A stretch of 64,000 nucleotides of DNA from Chloroflexota bacterium (GCA_016234485.1 JACRBL010000034.1:1-64000), one strand, 5' to 3'; positions 20,515 to 30,409 are shown, counted from the stretch's first letter. Program-made: numbers and translations. The notes: a model not told the origin generated them from the letters alone.

Positions 20515-21708
20515 ATGAAAACCTCATTCAAAACATCCCTGATGACCATCCTGATCCTGGCGGCGCTGATCGTTAGCGGCGTGGGCGCCACGCCCGCATA
20601 TGCGGCCGCATCCTTTACCGCCAATCCAACTTCGTGGGACGCGGGCACGGTGAACGTTGGAAGTTATGTGGATTCTGTAATCTTTAATATTACCAATACT
20701 GGCGACACGCTGGACGGTTCCAAACTGCAGAAAATTCCCAGCGACCAAACCAATTATAGAGTCGTCTACTCACAGTGCCCATGGTCATGGACCAATGGCA
20801 CTTCCTGTCAAGTTCAAGTCCGCTTCCAGCCCACCACGAGCGGGGTAAAGCCTGCAACCCTTTCCGTGTACATCCCAGGCGCATACTCGCTTGACATTCC
20901 TCTCACCGGCGCAGGGGCGGGGCCAGCAGTAAGCATCAATCTCACCTCCTGGAATTTTGGCGATCAGGCTGTTGGTAGCGCCAGCGCGGCCAAGAGTTTC
21001 ACCATCACCAATAGCGGAAATCAATCGCTTTCGATTGGGACGCTGGCTGTCAGCGGCGAATTCGCCCTGAGCGGAAATACCTGCAACGGCGCGACTGTCG
21101 CGGCGGCAGGAACCTGCACATTTGGCGTGAAATTCTCGCCCACCTCAACGGGCACCAAGAGCGGCTCGGTTTCCATTCCCAGCAACGCGTCAACCTCTCC
21201 CAATAGCGTTTCGTTGGCTGGAAACGGCGTAACGCAAGTTCAGGAACGCGTGAAAAATGGCGGCGTAAATACCTACTCAGGCACATCGAAGGTCCCCGCC
21301 AACTGGGTGAAGAACATCAACTTCTCCTCAAGCGACGGCAAGGACACGTCCACCAAGAAGGAAGGCTTCGCCTCGGTGAAGATCGTCGGCGCTCCCGGCA
21401 AATCCAAGACCCTGAAACAGACGCTCAACCTCAGCGGCGTTAGCGGAGACCAATTTACGTTCACATTTTGGGCGAGGGGCTCGGCCATCCCTACCGCGGG
21501 AGTCTGCAAAGGACAGGTCATGTTATACGACGGCTCCGTCCTGAAGTTAACCAAGACAGTAGGATGCAAAACAGGCTCCTACGCCACCTTCCAAAAGAAG
21601 ACGCTCTCATTCAGCGCCACTTCCAATTACACAAAAGTTGTGATCATGTTCACCTACAACAAAGCCAGTGGAACGATCTGGTTCGATTTGGTCAGTTTGG
21701 TTAAATAA
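20515..21708 (+). CDS. secreted protein with ASH/choice-of-anchor-D Ig-like domains
   Basis: 397 residues. The signal peptide is MKTSFKTSLMTILILAALIVSGVGA with cleavage near AYAA. Two ASPM-SPD2-Hydin-like Ig domains follow: PTSWDAGTVNVGSYVDSVIFNITNTGD, in part, and SWNFGDQAVGSASAAKSFTITNSG. The C-terminal part (about 245-397, NGGVNTYSGTSKVPANWVK) looks like a carbohydrate-binding jelly-roll. It is probably a surface or matrix protein. It lies upstream of a second secreted protein and has its own terminator. Confidence 0.8.
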   Translation: MKTSFKTSLMTILILAALIVSGVGATPAYAAASFTANPTSWDAGTVNVGSYVDSVIFNITNTGDTLDGSKLQKIPSDQTNYRVVYSQCPWSWTNGTSCQVQVRFQPTTSGVKPATLSVYIPGAYSLDIPLTGAGAGPAVSINLTSWNFGDQAVGSASAAKSFTITNSGNQSLSIGTLAVSGEFALSGNTCNGATVAAAGTCTFGVKFSPTSTGTKSGSVSIPSNASTSPNSVSLAGNGVTQVQERVKNGGVNTYSGTSKVPANWVKNINFSSSDGKDTSTKKEGFASVKIVGAPGKSKTLKQTLNLSGVSGDQFTFTFWARGSAIPTAGVCKGQVMLYDGSVLKLTKTVGCKTGSYATFQKKTLSFSATSNYTKVVIMFTYNKASGTIWFDLVSLVK

Positions 21709-21736
21709 CACCCGTCATCCAACCCTGCGACGATCT

Positions 21737-21773
21737 AAAAAATCAACCCGCCTAAAAGGCGGGTTGATTTTTT
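21737..21773 (+). terminator. intrinsic terminator
   Basis: AAAAAATCAACCCGCC, TAAAA loop, GGCGGGTTGATTTTTT. A strong stem with a U-tract, ends the 20515 gene. Confidence 0.92.
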
Positions 21774-21817
21774 AGAGGAAACGGCAATTTGTGAGGGCCG
21801 AGAAGGGGGTTTTGGTT

Positions 21818-21823
21818 TATAAT
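21818..21823 (+). promoter_or_regulatory. candidate -10 element
   Basis: TATAAT 125 bases upstream of the next gene. No good -35 is visible, so this is only a candidate. Confidence 0.35.
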
Positions 21824-21947
21824 TTACAAAATCCTGGCGCAAATCGTTAGCCCAGCATCCTTTTCATTACTTCCGAGAACCCTTTTAACCGGTTTCAGCC
21901 AACAAAGTTTTATAAATATTCGTTCCATCAACCAAGGAGAATGCAAA

Positions 21948-23948
21948 ATGCAGAAACTAAAGAGTGCGATGGTTTTAGCGGTCGTTGCCGCGCTTGTTAT
22001 GACCACCGGCGTTTTTGCCATATTCTTTGCCAATGGCAATTTCGAATCGGGCGACTGGACGCCCGGTTGGGATGGTCCTGGCCAAAGAGAGTTTAAACTG
22101 TTTACGGGAGGATACGATGTTACCGGCTTCCCAACTCTAGCCAACGGCGGCTCCGATCTCAGCTCAATTGTCGGCGGCCCTGCCGTGGCGGCGTTGAGTC
22201 TTTCCGACCCGAAAACGGGCGGCGTCTTGAAATATCCAGCCGTCGGCCATTACAGCGCCAAAATCAATAACGAAGACTCGAACACAAACGGCGGCTTCCC
22301 CCAAAACGCAAACACGTTGTACCAGTCGGTCGTCATTGACGCAGGCGATATAGACGCCACCGACAACATGGTGCATCTCCGCATGTTGTATGCCGCTGTC
22401 GTTTCGTTCCCAAGGGAAGACCTGGGCGCCGTCGCTCACACCTTTGACGAACTGCCCATGTTCTTCCTGGAAGTGAAGAATGAGACCGACAACACGATCA
22501 TCTTCCACAGGCAATCTTATGCGGGCGAGCCGGGCGTCCCCTGGCAGGATGGCCCGATGGCGAACTCCAACTCCCAGTGGAAGTTCCTGGATTGGTCTTA
22601 TGTGGACGTGATCGTGGGCGATGCGACCATGGTCGGCAAGACCATCTCCGTCAAAATTGTCGGAACGGGTTGCTCCCTGGGCGGCCACCCCGGTTACATC
22701 TATATTGACGAACTGGGTTCATCCAACGTCGGCGTTCCTGCCGTCGTAGCCACTGGGCCTGCCACCAGAACTCCCGGCCAGGCGATCACCTATACCTACA
22801 ACTATTTCAACGGCTCAAGCGACTCCATCAACCCGACCATCGCCGTCAACCCGCCGACGGGCGTCACGTTCAATTCGGCCGATGCTGCTTGTACATCGAA
22901 TGGAAACGGCGGTTACAACTGCTCCTTTATCAACGTGCCTGGGAATAGCGGCGGAAGTTTCCAGATCCAGGGAACGGTCACAGCGTTGGGCGGCTCGACC
23001 ATATACCATGGCGACTACAACATCTCCGCGACAGGTTACCCGACCTTGACGGGCCCCGTCGTTGAGACGGATGTGCTGGCCGCTGGCACGCCTCCCGTGG
23101 CAGTGAACGACCGATACGGAACAAGGATGAGTGTGACCATCAATGGCGCGAGCGTGTTGACAAACGACACCGATGCAGAAAATGATCCTTTGACCGCCAT
23201 GCTGGTCACGGCCCCATCGCATGCTTCCGCGTTCACCCTGAATGCCGACGGCACATTCACCTACGAGCCCGAGAATGGCTTCAAGGGAGTGGACTACTTC
23301 TACTATCGAGCCAATGACGGCACGTCCAACTCCAACACGGCGCGGGTTCGGATTCGCGTGCGCCCGTACGTGCTGACCCTTCGATCCACCAACACGCAGG
23401 ACGGTTGGGTTTTGGAAAGCGCCCCGGATAGCGAGGAGGGCGGTTCCTTTATGACCATCTCTGACAATACCGGGTTGCGTATGGGCGATGAAGCGCAAAA
23501 CGAACAGTATCGCTCAATCATTTCGTTCAGCACCGCCAAACTTCCCAACGACGCGGTAATCGTGGGCGCGTACATCCGAATGCGATTCCAAAGCACGGTT
23601 GGCGCGCTGGATCCGTTCAACATCTTCGGCGACCTGATCGCGGACATGAAGTCGGGGTACTTTGGTCGCAGCGCGAATCTTGAGGATGTGGATTTCCAGG
23701 CCACGGCCTCGCGAAACAGCATTGGCGCATTCGCACCCTACGGCGCAGATGGCTGGTACATCCTGAACCTGCCCCAAGATTCCTTCTCTCTGTTCAACCT
23801 GACGAGCGATCGAACGCAGTTCCGTTTGCGCTTCACCGTTCAGGACAATGGCAATTCCCTCGCAAACTACGCGATGTTCTACGGCGGCAGAAGCGCCTTG
23901 ACGAACAATCCCAAAATCACCTTCTGGTATTATGTCCCGCACCCCTAG
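21948..23948 (+). CDS. secreted multidomain protein with Ig-like domain and C-terminal DNRLRE-like module
   Basis: 666 residues. A signal peptide (MQKLKSAMVLAVVAALVMTT) is followed by a jelly-roll-like N-terminal part, a DUF11-like stretch (TRTPGQAITYTYNYFN) and a tandem Ig domain of the Big_9 type (NDRYGTRMSVTINGASVLTN, then NADGTFTYEPENGFKGVDYF). The last 180 residues (from about 480) form a module shared with the proteins at 57301 and 58919. Its features are QYRSIISFSTAKLPNDAVI, TQFRLRFTVQDNG and the end WYYVPHP. It is probably a cell-surface glycan-binding or matrix protein. The ribosome site is AAGGAGA. Confidence 0.8.
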   Translation: MQKLKSAMVLAVVAALVMTTGVFAIFFANGNFESGDWTPGWDGPGQREFKLFTGGYDVTGFPTLANGGSDLSSIVGGPAVAALSLSDPKTGGVLKYPAVGHYSAKINNEDSNTNGGFPQNANTLYQSVVIDAGDIDATDNMVHLRMLYAAVVSFPREDLGAVAHTFDELPMFFLEVKNETDNTIIFHRQSYAGEPGVPWQDGPMANSNSQWKFLDWSYVDVIVGDATMVGKTISVKIVGTGCSLGGHPGYIYIDELGSSNVGVPAVVATGPATRTPGQAITYTYNYFNGSSDSINPTIAVNPPTGVTFNSADAACTSNGNGGYNCSFINVPGNSGGSFQIQGTVTALGGSTIYHGDYNISATGYPTLTGPVVETDVLAAGTPPVAVNDRYGTRMSVTINGASVLTNDTDAENDPLTAMLVTAPSHASAFTLNADGTFTYEPENGFKGVDYFYYRANDGTSNSNTARVRIRVRPYVLTLRSTNTQDGWVLESAPDSEEGGSFMTISDNTGLRMGDEAQNEQYRSIISFSTAKLPNDAVIVGAYIRMRFQSTVGALDPFNIFGDLIADMKSGYFGRSANLEDVDFQATASRNSIGAFAPYGADGWYILNLPQDSFSLFNLTSDRTQFRLRFTVQDNGNSLANYAMFYGGRSALTNNPKITFWYYVPHP

Positions 23949-23978
23949 GTCGTAATACGAAACTGCCCGCTTAAATGA

Positions 23979-24012
23979 TAAGCCCCGAAGACTTGAAAAT
24001 CTTCGGGGCTTG
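23979..24012. terminator. bidirectional terminator
   Basis: AAGCCCCGAAGA, 8-base loop, TCTTCGGGGCTT. It lies between convergent genes and may serve both. Confidence 0.85.
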
Positions 24013-24049
24013 TTCTTTGATTGGCTTCAATCAACGAGAGGAAGCGCCA

Positions 24050-24325
24050 TTACTGAAATTGCCTGCGCCCAAAGATATGGAAGAGGGCGCGCGCCACAGT
24101 GAGGACGATCAACATCCCAGACATGACCCCGCCAACCGCGACAAAAAAGAATCGCCAGGAGGCAATGCGCTCGGCGATGAGACGCGACTCGGGCATGCGG
24201 ACGCGTTCGCGCAGGCGTTGGGAAAAGCCCCTCGGAGGCGCAACGCGCTTCAAGGTCCCGGCCAGATGCGTTTCGAGGTCGGTCAGGGTTTCTGTGGGAG
24301 GGAGAGTCGTTTTGCGGCGCGGCAT
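24050..24325 (-). CDS. small single-pass membrane protein
   Basis: 91 residues. A basic cytoplasmic N-terminus (LKRVAPPRGFSQRLRERVR) is followed by one membrane segment (FFFVAVGGVMSGMLIVLTVA) and a short tail. No catalytic motif is seen. It starts 9 bases after degV in a run sigma factor-degV-this gene. A small membrane protein cotranscribed with a sigma factor may be its anti-sigma (inference), but no zinc HXXXCXXC motif is present. Confidence 0.7.
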   Translation of the reverse strand: MPRRKTTLPPTETLTDLETHLAGTLKRVAPPRGFSQRLRERVRMPESRLIAERIASWRFFFVAVGGVMSGMLIVLTVARALFHIFGRRQFQ

Positions 24326-24334
24326 TCGTTGAGT

Positions 24335-25177
24335 CTACTCTGCGGGGTAAAGGACCAGGCCAACCGTGCCAGGGCCGAAGTTGATGGCAAGCGATACGGA
24401 GAGGTCGGTCATTTGTTCGTCTTTAACGTTGAAGGTTTTGCGAGCTTCTTCGAGCAGGGCTTTGCCCGATTCGATATCGCGGGCGTGGACAATGCCGAGC
24501 GAGACGGGTTTATCGCCAAAGGTTTCCTTGCCCAGTTCGATGACGCGCGAGAGGGCGGCCTTGCGCGTGCGGACTTTTTCGATCATGTGGACGAGGCCAT
24601 CCTGCAAACGCGCGATCGGCTTGACGTTCAGGACGGAGGCGAGGGCCGCGGAGAGCGTGCCAACGCGCCCGGAGCGTTTCGCAAATTCAAGCGTATCGAG
24701 CGTGAGGATGACGTGCGCCTGCGAACGCTTGGATTCGAGGGCCTTTACAATTTCATCCGCGCTTTTGCCGGCGCGTTCCATTTTGCGGGCGGCGCGACAA
24801 AGGAAGGCGATGCCCATGGAGCCGCCCTGCGAATCGAAGGGGATGACATTGTATTCGCCTTTGAGTTCTTCGGCGGCGGCCACGCAGGAGGCATAGGTTC
24901 CCGAGAGCTTGCTGGTAACGTGGATAGAGAGGATGGTTTCGCCCTTCTCAAAGTTGTTGCGATAATACTCGGTGAACTGATGTGGGGAGGGCTGGGAGGT
25001 TTTGGGATGGTTTTTGTTGCTCGCGATTTCCTTGTAGAAGGCGTCGAAATCCATATCAACATATTGGATAAAGGTCTTTTCGCCAAAGTGGATGTTGATG
25101 GGGATGATCTTGATATCGAATTCTTTTTCCCAGCCTGCGGGAATGTCGGCCGCTCCGTCGGTTACGATTCTCAACAT
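24335..25177 (-). CDS. DegV-family fatty-acid-binding protein
   Basis: 280 residues. It starts MLRIVTDGAADIPAGWEKEF, with the family's SxDL-like TDGAADIP, ILSIHVTSKLSGTYASCVAA around the bound lipid, and DSQGGSMGIAFLC. DegV/FakB proteins bind fatty acids for phosphorylation by FakA; no FakA is in the window. It begins 1 base after the sigma-factor stop, with its GGAG site inside the sigma gene, so translation is probably coupled. Confidence 0.92.
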   Translation of the reverse strand: MLRIVTDGAADIPAGWEKEFDIKIIPINIHFGEKTFIQYVDMDFDAFYKEIASNKNHPKTSQPSPHQFTEYYRNNFEKGETILSIHVTSKLSGTYASCVAAAEELKGEYNVIPFDSQGGSMGIAFLCRAARKMERAGKSADEIVKALESKRSQAHVILTLDTLEFAKRSGRVGTLSAALASVLNVKPIARLQDGLVHMIEKVRTRKAALSRVIELGKETFGDKPVSLGIVHARDIESGKALLEEARKTFNVKDEQMTDLSVSLAINFGPGTVGLVLYPAE

Positions 25178-25178
25178 G

Positions 25179-25748
25179 TCAATCTCCTCTGAATTGGATT
25201 TGGTCGCCGATCTCGTCGCGCAGGGCGAGCAGGGTGCGGTGATAAAGGCTCTTGACCGCGCCTTCGCTTCGTCCCATGATCTGACCGATCTCGGCGTTGG
25301 ATAGATTCTCCACGAACTTTAGGATTAACAGATTCTGACGTTCGGGAGGCAGGCGGCGGATGAGACGCAGGAGGGCATCCTGCTCCTCGGTGCGGACGAG
25401 GCTGAACTCAGGGTGATCGCCGCGTGACGGGAGGATGGGGGCCTCGTCGAGGGGGATCTCCTGCTTGCGGCTTCGATCTCGATGCCAGTTGGCAACGAGG
25501 TTGTGCGCGATACGATAAAGCCAGGCCGAGAAGGGGACGCCGCGATCTATGTAATTTTGGATGTGGTTCATCGCCCGCTGGAAGACCCGCGCCGTCAGGT
25601 CTTCTGCGTCGTGCACGTTCCCCGTGCGGTAGTAGATATAGTTGAAGATACGTTCCGCGTAGCGCTCGTAGAGTTCGCCAAAGGCGTCTTTATCGCCTTG
25701 TGAGGCGCGAGAGAGAACGATGTCTTCTTTAAATTCTGGATCCGGCAA
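25179..25748 (-). CDS. ECF-type RNA polymerase sigma factor
   Basis: 189 residues. Region 2 contains FGELYERYAERIFNYIYYRT and DAEDLTARVFQRAM; region 4 contains LPPERQNLLILKFVENLSN and IGQIMGRSEGAVKSLYHRTL. It redirects RNA polymerase to an unknown regulon. The start is TTG at 25748 with AGGA about 13 bases before it. A GC-rich hairpin sits directly before the ribosome site. It is the first gene of a three-gene unit with degV and a small membrane protein, and is divergent from uvrA. Confidence 0.9.
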   Translation of the reverse strand: MPDPEFKEDIVLSRASQGDKDAFGELYERYAERIFNYIYYRTGNVHDAEDLTARVFQRAMNHIQNYIDRGVPFSAWLYRIAHNLVANWHRDRSRKQEIPLDEAPILPSRGDHPEFSLVRTEEQDALLRLIRRLPPERQNLLILKFVENLSNAEIGQIMGRSEGAVKSLYHRTLLALRDEIGDQIQFRGD

Positions 25749-25754
25749 TTCGTT

Positions 25755-25801
25755 TAAATCCTACCGGCGGGGCTTGAAAAAGATAACCCCGCCGGATTTG
25801 A
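25755..25801. promoter_or_regulatory. GC-rich hairpin in the sigma-factor leader
   Basis: AAATCC-A-CCGGCGGGG pairs with CCCCGCCGGATTT across a 13-base loop. On the minus strand it ends just before the AGGA ribosome site of the sigma factor. It has no U-tract in that direction. It may be a leader structure or simply a terminator-like palindrome. Confidence 0.55.
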
Positions 25802-25867
25802 GAAGTTGCTTTGAGTATAAGGGAGGAAAGGGGAAAGATGAAGGAGGAAACCATTCATTTAAAAATC

Positions 25868-25895
25868 TTGGAAACTAAAACATTTGTGCTATAAT
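25868..25895 (+). promoter_or_regulatory. uvrA promoter
   Basis: -35 TTGGAA (25868-25873), 16 bases, -10 TATAAT (25890-25895), 35 bases before the uvrA ATG. Confidence 0.7.
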
Positions 25896-25930
25896 CCCGA
25901 CTCGCTTTCCAATTCCCCAAAAGGTATACC

Positions 25931-28840
25931 ATGTCATCCAATGTCATCCGCGTCGTGGGCGCGCGCGTCCACAACTTGAAAAATATCACCGTCGAGATTC
26001 CGCGCGACAAGTTCGTAGTCATCACCGGACTCTCTGGCTCGGGCAAGTCTTCGCTGGCGTTCGACACCATCTTCGCCGAGGGACAGCGCCGTTACGTTGA
26101 GTCGCTCTCCGCGTACGCGCGTCAATTCATCGGGCAGATGGACAAGCCCGATGTGGACTACATCGAAGGCCTCTCCCCCGCCGTCAGCATTGATCAAAAG
26201 TCCACCAGCCACAACCCCCGCTCCACCGTCGGCACTGTGACCGAGATTTACGATTTCATGCGTCTGCTGTTCGCGCGCGTCGGCATCCCGCACTGTCCGA
26301 TCTGCGGACGGGAAGTGGTCAAGCAATCCGCGCAGGAAATTGTGGACGCGATCGAATCGCTCCCCGATGGGACGCGCATCCTGCTCCTCGCCCCGGTCGT
26401 GCGCGGCCGCAAGGGGACGTACCAGGCCGTGTTCGAGGAGATTCGCAAAGCGGGCTTCGTCCGCGCCCGCGTGGATGGGACGGTTCATTCCCTCGACGAG
26501 GAAATCGAACTCGACCGCTATAAAATCCACACCATCGAATCAGTAGTGGATCGTCTCGTCATCGCGCATCCCGAAGATAAGGAAGAGAAGAAAGCCAATC
26601 GCACGCGTCTGACGGATTCGGTGGAAACGGCGTTGAAGTTTGGGGATGGGTATGTGACGGTCTCGATACTCGATACTCGAAATTCGAAGTCCGAATCATC
26701 GAATATCGAATCCCGAATATCGAATTCCGATTTGCATTTCTCCGAACATCTCGCCTGCCCCGAACACAACATCTCGATTCCCGAAATCGAGCCGCGCACC
26801 TTTTCATTTAACACACCGCATGGCGCGTGTCCAGAATGTCAGGGACTCGGCACAAAACTCGAAATTGACCCCGACCGCATCATCCCCGACCGCGACCGTT
26901 CACTGACCGACGGCGCGATCATCAGCATGGAATGGGGCGGCCCGAAAGAAGAGGGCGGCTACTACTGGCAGAGTCTCGTCAACACCGCCAAGGCCTTCAA
27001 AATTGATCTCGATAAACCCGTCAAAAATTTAACCGAAGAGCAATTGCGAATCGTTCTTTACGGCACGGGCGACAAGCAAGTACAAATGGTGTATCACAAC
27101 TCGAACGGCAACGAGTTCAAATTTTCGCGCGCCTTCGAGGGCGTCATCACCAACCTCGAGCGCCGCTACCGCGACACCAACTCGGAATACATCCGCGCCA
27201 AGATCAGCGAGTACATGTCGAACAAGCCCTGCCCCGCGTGCGGCGGCAAACGCCTGCGCGCCGAAGCCATCGCTGTCACTGTGGACGAGGCCAACATCAT
27301 TGACGTGACAGGCTGGCCTGTGATTCGGACTCAAGAGTGGGCGACAAAACTTAGCAAGAAATTGAACGCGCGCCAGAAGGCCATCTCGGAGCGCATCTTA
27401 AAAGAAATCGTCGAGCGACTCAACTTCCTCGTCAACGTGGGACTCGACTACCTGACGCTGAATCGCTCCGCCGCGACGCTTTCGGGGGGTGAGGCCCAAC
27501 GCATCCGCCTCGCCACCCAGGTCGGGTCGCGGCTCGTGGGCGTTCTCTATGTTTTAGATGAACCATCCATTGGACTGCACCCGCGCGACAACAACCGTCT
27601 GCTCGAAACATTGAAAGGATTGCGCGACCTCGGCAACACCGTGCTGGTCGTCGAACACGATGACGAGACCATCCGCACCGCCGACTGGATCGTGGACCTC
27701 GGTCCCGCCGCGGGCGAGCATGGCGGACGCGTCATTGCGGAGGGGACGCCGAAGCAGATCCTCGCGCATCCCAAGTCGCTGACGGGCGCGTATTTGTCAG
27801 GTCGCAAGCAGGTCGCCGTCCCGAAAGAGAGACGCGCAGGAAACGGCAAGTCGCTCAAGATCGTTGGCGCGAAAGCCAACAACCTGAAAAATATTGACGT
27901 GTCGATTCCGCTCGGCAAGTTGGTTTGCATCACGGGCGTGAGCGGCTCGGGCAAGTCCACGCTGATGAGCGACGTCATGTATGAAGCGCTCGCGGAAAAA
28001 CTGATGGGCGCCCGGACTCAGCCTGGCGAGCATGAACGCATCGAGGGCATCGAGCATCTCGACAAGATCATCAACATTGACCAGTCGCCGATCGGACGCA
28101 CGCCGCGCTCGAACCCCGCCACGTACACGGGATTGTGGGACGAGATCCGCAAGTTGTTCGCAGAACTGCCCGAAAGCAAAGTGCGCGGCTACAAGCCTGG
28201 CCGCTTCTCGTTCAACGTCCACGGCGGACGGTGCGAAGCCTGCCAGGGACAGGGCGAATTGCGAATCGAAATGCAGTTCCTACCCGACGTCTACGTGCCA
28301 TGCGATGTGTGTCATGGTTCGCGTTTCAACCGCGAGACGTTGCAAGTCCACTTCAAGGAAAACTCAATTGCCGATGTGTTGGCGATGACCGTTGACCACG
28401 CCCTCGGCACATTCGCGGCTTTCCCACAAATGGTGAACAAACTGGGGTTGTTGCAGGAAGTGGGACTCGGCTACGTGCGCGTCGGCCAGCCCGCGACCAC
28501 GCTTTCGGGCGGCGAAGCGCAACGCGTCAAACTCGCGAAAGAACTCTCGCGCCGTGCGACGGGGCGAACGCTGTACGTTTTGGACGAACCTTCGGTTGGC
28601 CTGCACGCGGCCGACGTTCACAAACTGATCGAAGTCCTGCAACGTCTCGTGGACACGGGCAACTCGGTCCTCATCATCGAACACAACCTCGACATCATCA
28701 AAGTCGCGGACTGGGTCATTGATCTAGGTCCCGAAGGCGGAGACAGGGGCGGCGAGTTGGTGGGCGAGGGAACGCCTGAACAATTAATGAAAGTTAAGGG
28801 TTCTTACACGGCAAAGTTCTTGAAAGAACATATGAGGTAA
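25931..28840 (+). CDS. uvrA: excinuclease ABC subunit A
   Basis: 969 residues. There are two ABC ATPase modules, with Walker A sites [15 protein letters not shown] and [15 protein letters not shown]. Both signatures, [14 protein letters not shown] and [14 protein letters not shown], are intact. Zinc motifs include CPICGR, CPACGG and CEACQGQG with CDVC. It scans DNA for bulky damage with UvrB. Oddity: residues about 244-267 ([20 protein letters not shown]) have no family counterpart and come from a short-word repeat (26662-26730) inserted in frame. It has its own promoter and terminator. Confidence 0.97.
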   Translation: MSSNVIRVVGARVHNLKNITVEIPRDKFVVITGLSGSGKSSLAFDTIFAEGQRRYVESLSAYARQFIGQMDKPDVDYIEGLSPAVSIDQKSTSHNPRSTVGTVTEIYDFMRLLFARVGIPHCPICGREVVKQSAQEIVDAIESLPDGTRILLLAPVVRGRKGTYQAVFEEIRKAGFVRARVDGTVHSLDEEIELDRYKIHTIESVVDRLVIAHPEDKEEKKANRTRLTDSVETALKFGDGYVTVSILDTRNSKSESSNIESRISNSDLHFSEHLACPEHNISIPEIEPRTFSFNTPHGACPECQGLGTKLEIDPDRIIPDRDRSLTDGAIISMEWGGPKEEGGYYWQSLVNTAKAFKIDLDKPVKNLTEEQLRIVLYGTGDKQVQMVYHNSNGNEFKFSRAFEGVITNLERRYRDTNSEYIRAKISEYMSNKPCPACGGKRLRAEAIAVTVDEANIIDVTGWPVIRTQEWATKLSKKLNARQKAISERILKEIVERLNFLVNVGLDYLTLNRSAATLSGGEAQRIRLATQVGSRLVGVLYVLDEPSIGLHPRDNNRLLETLKGLRDLGNTVLVVEHDDETIRTADWIVDLGPAAGEHGGRVIAEGTPKQILAHPKSLTGAYLSGRKQVAVPKERRAGNGKSLKIVGAKANNLKNIDVSIPLGKLVCITGVSGSGKSTLMSDVMYEALAEKLMGARTQPGEHERIEGIEHLDKIINIDQSPIGRTPRSNPATYTGLWDEIRKLFAELPESKVRGYKPGRFSFNVHGGRCEACQGQGELRIEMQFLPDVYVPCDVCHGSRFNRETLQVHFKENSIADVLAMTVDHALGTFAAFPQMVNKLGLLQEVGLGYVRVGQPATTLSGGEAQRVKLAKELSRRATGRTLYVLDEPSVGLHAADVHKLIEVLQRLVDTGNSVLIIEHNLDIIKVADWVIDLGPEGGDRGGELVGEGTPEQLMKVKGSYTAKFLKEHMR
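26662..26730 (+). repeat. short-word repeat inserted in frame in uvrA
   Basis: CTCGATACTCGATACTCG words are followed by CGAATATCGAATCCCG words. It is identical in style to the intergenic blocks at 2714, 3134 and 11586. It adds about 20 residues between the GDGYVTVS strand and [12 protein letters not shown]. Confidence 0.85.
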
Positions 28841-28848
28841 AATAAAGA

Positions 28849-28880
28849 AGGCAGTCACTCAAAAGAGTGACTGTTTTCTT
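28849..28880 (+). terminator. uvrA terminator
   Basis: GGCAGTCACTC, AAAA loop, GAGTGACTG, then TTTTCTTATT. Confidence 0.9.
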
Positions 28881-28902
28881 ATTCCCCCCTACCTAAAAAA
28901 TC

Positions 28903-30201
28903 ATGCATAACCACGAACCCAAAAAATACAAATGTCCATTCTGTCAGATCATCGAAGGCGCGCACGATTCGATGGAAGACACCGACGTCATCTATCAGGA
29001 CGCGGATGTAACCGCTTTCCTCAGCAAGAGCCGCTGGGAAAAGAATCCCTTCGATGTTCTGATCGTCCCCAACCGTCACATCGAGAACCTGTACGATCTG
29101 CCGGACGAGCTCGCGCCCGCGCTTCAGAAGGCGACGCGCGAGGTGGCGATCGCTCTCAAGGACCTCACCCGCTGTAAGGGAATCTCGACGCGTCAACACA
29201 ACGAACCCGCGGGGGATCAGGACGTCTGGCATTATCACATCCACGTCACGCCGCGCTATGAAGACGATCGTTTCTACGAGAATCTCAAAGTCCCCTTCCC
29301 TGAATCGGAACGGATGGCGGTTGCGGAACGTTTGAGGGAGTGTTTCAACCCTCAACCTGCGCCACAAATGGAGACGCATCCGCCCGCTCCGCTCGCGATG
29401 GAAGCGCCCCTGCCGCAGGGAGAGAACCTGCCCGAAGATCATGAGGAAATTGACATGAACAGACTTGGAAGTTCGTACACATATCGCCCGCTCAATACGC
29501 GGCGCAAGAAAGCGCCCATTGGGCCGCGCATCTTTGGGTTGTTAGCCATTCTGGTGATCGGCCTCGCGCTTTACTTGATCATCTCTTCGCTGATCGGACC
29601 GGGCAAACCCGTCAGCAATATGTTCGCCACCGATACGGCCACGCCCACCGTCACGTTCACGCCCACCTCCACTGCCACCGCCACGGCCACATCCACCGAG
29701 ACAATGACGCCCACCATCACCAACACGCCCACGCCGAGTGCGCCGTTCCAATACACCATTGTGGAAGGCGACAATCTCGTAACCATCGCGCAGAAATTCA
29801 ACCTGGCCGAGGACGGCATCCCGCTCATCCTGCAACTGAACCCGACGATTGCGCTGAACCTGGGCGTAATCTTCCCCGGGCAGACGATCTTCATTCCCAA
29901 CCCCGATATGCACCTGCCGACTGCCACGTCCATTCCCGCGGACGTGCCGCGCGGCACGCTTCTCACCTATCTCGTTCTGCCGGGCGATACGCTGGCTGGC
30001 ATCGCGGCCAAGTTCAACAGCACCGTGGAAGCCATCATGGAAGCCAACGACATCACCGACGCCAACGCCTTGAGCGCTTACGTGGAACTGCAGATTCCCG
30101 TCAACATGGTGACAGCCACCGCCACGCGTCCGCCCACGTCCACGGCGCCGGCGGGCACGCCCAGCGCGACATCCACGCCGACAGCGACCAATACGCCATA
30201 A
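28903..30201 (+). CDS. HIT-domain protein fused to a membrane segment and two LysM domains
   Basis: 432 residues. Residues 1-150 are a histidine-triad nucleotide-binding domain (CPFCQIIEGAH, then HYHIHVTPR near 110). A linker (HPPAPLAMEAPLPQGEN) leads to one membrane helix (about 208-229, IFGLLAILVIGLALYLIIS), a Thr-rich linker and two LysM domains (about 282-333 YTIVEGDNLVTIAQKFNL; about 354-401 YLVLPGDTLAGIAAKFNS). This puts HIT inside and peptidoglycan binding outside. An in-frame ATG at 29455 with GAGGAAATTGAC before it could start the membrane-LysM part alone, so this may be two genes merged. No sequencing-error sign can be judged here. Confidence 0.85.
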   Translation: MHNHEPKKYKCPFCQIIEGAHDSMEDTDVIYQDADVTAFLSKSRWEKNPFDVLIVPNRHIENLYDLPDELAPALQKATREVAIALKDLTRCKGISTRQHNEPAGDQDVWHYHIHVTPRYEDDRFYENLKVPFPESERMAVAERLRECFNPQPAPQMETHPPAPLAMEAPLPQGENLPEDHEEIDMNRLGSSYTYRPLNTRRKKAPIGPRIFGLLAILVIGLALYLIISSLIGPGKPVSNMFATDTATPTVTFTPTSTATATATSTETMTPTITNTPTPSAPFQYTIVEGDNLVTIAQKFNLAEDGIPLILQLNPTIALNLGVIFPGQTIFIPNPDMHLPTATSIPADVPRGTLLTYLVLPGDTLAGIAAKFNSTVEAIMEANDITDANALSAYVELQIPVNMVTATATRPPTSTAPAGTPSATSTPTATNTP

Positions 30202-30229
30202 CCCTGCCGCAACTTCAATCCGTAGCGTC

Positions 30230-30260
30230 GTTCCATCCGCAGTTTAACTGCGGATGGAAC
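30230..30260. repeat. 31-base near-perfect palindrome
   Basis: GTTCCATCCGCAGTT and its exact complement with a 1-base centre. It lies after the HIT-LysM gene with no U-tract, so it is either a weak terminator or a palindromic repeat. The rest of the gap to rpsT holds no gene I can support. Confidence 0.7.
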
Positions 30261-30409
30261 ATGCGGCAAACGCTGGACAAATCCGCGCTTCTCACGTAAA
30301 ATCCCGCTTCGCATTGTAAAAACCGACCCGCGTAATCGGCATTCCCAAATGCCAAACCTGCACAAAGAAAGCGCAGGCTACGCATGTAATAAAATCTGGA
30401 GAAATTCTC

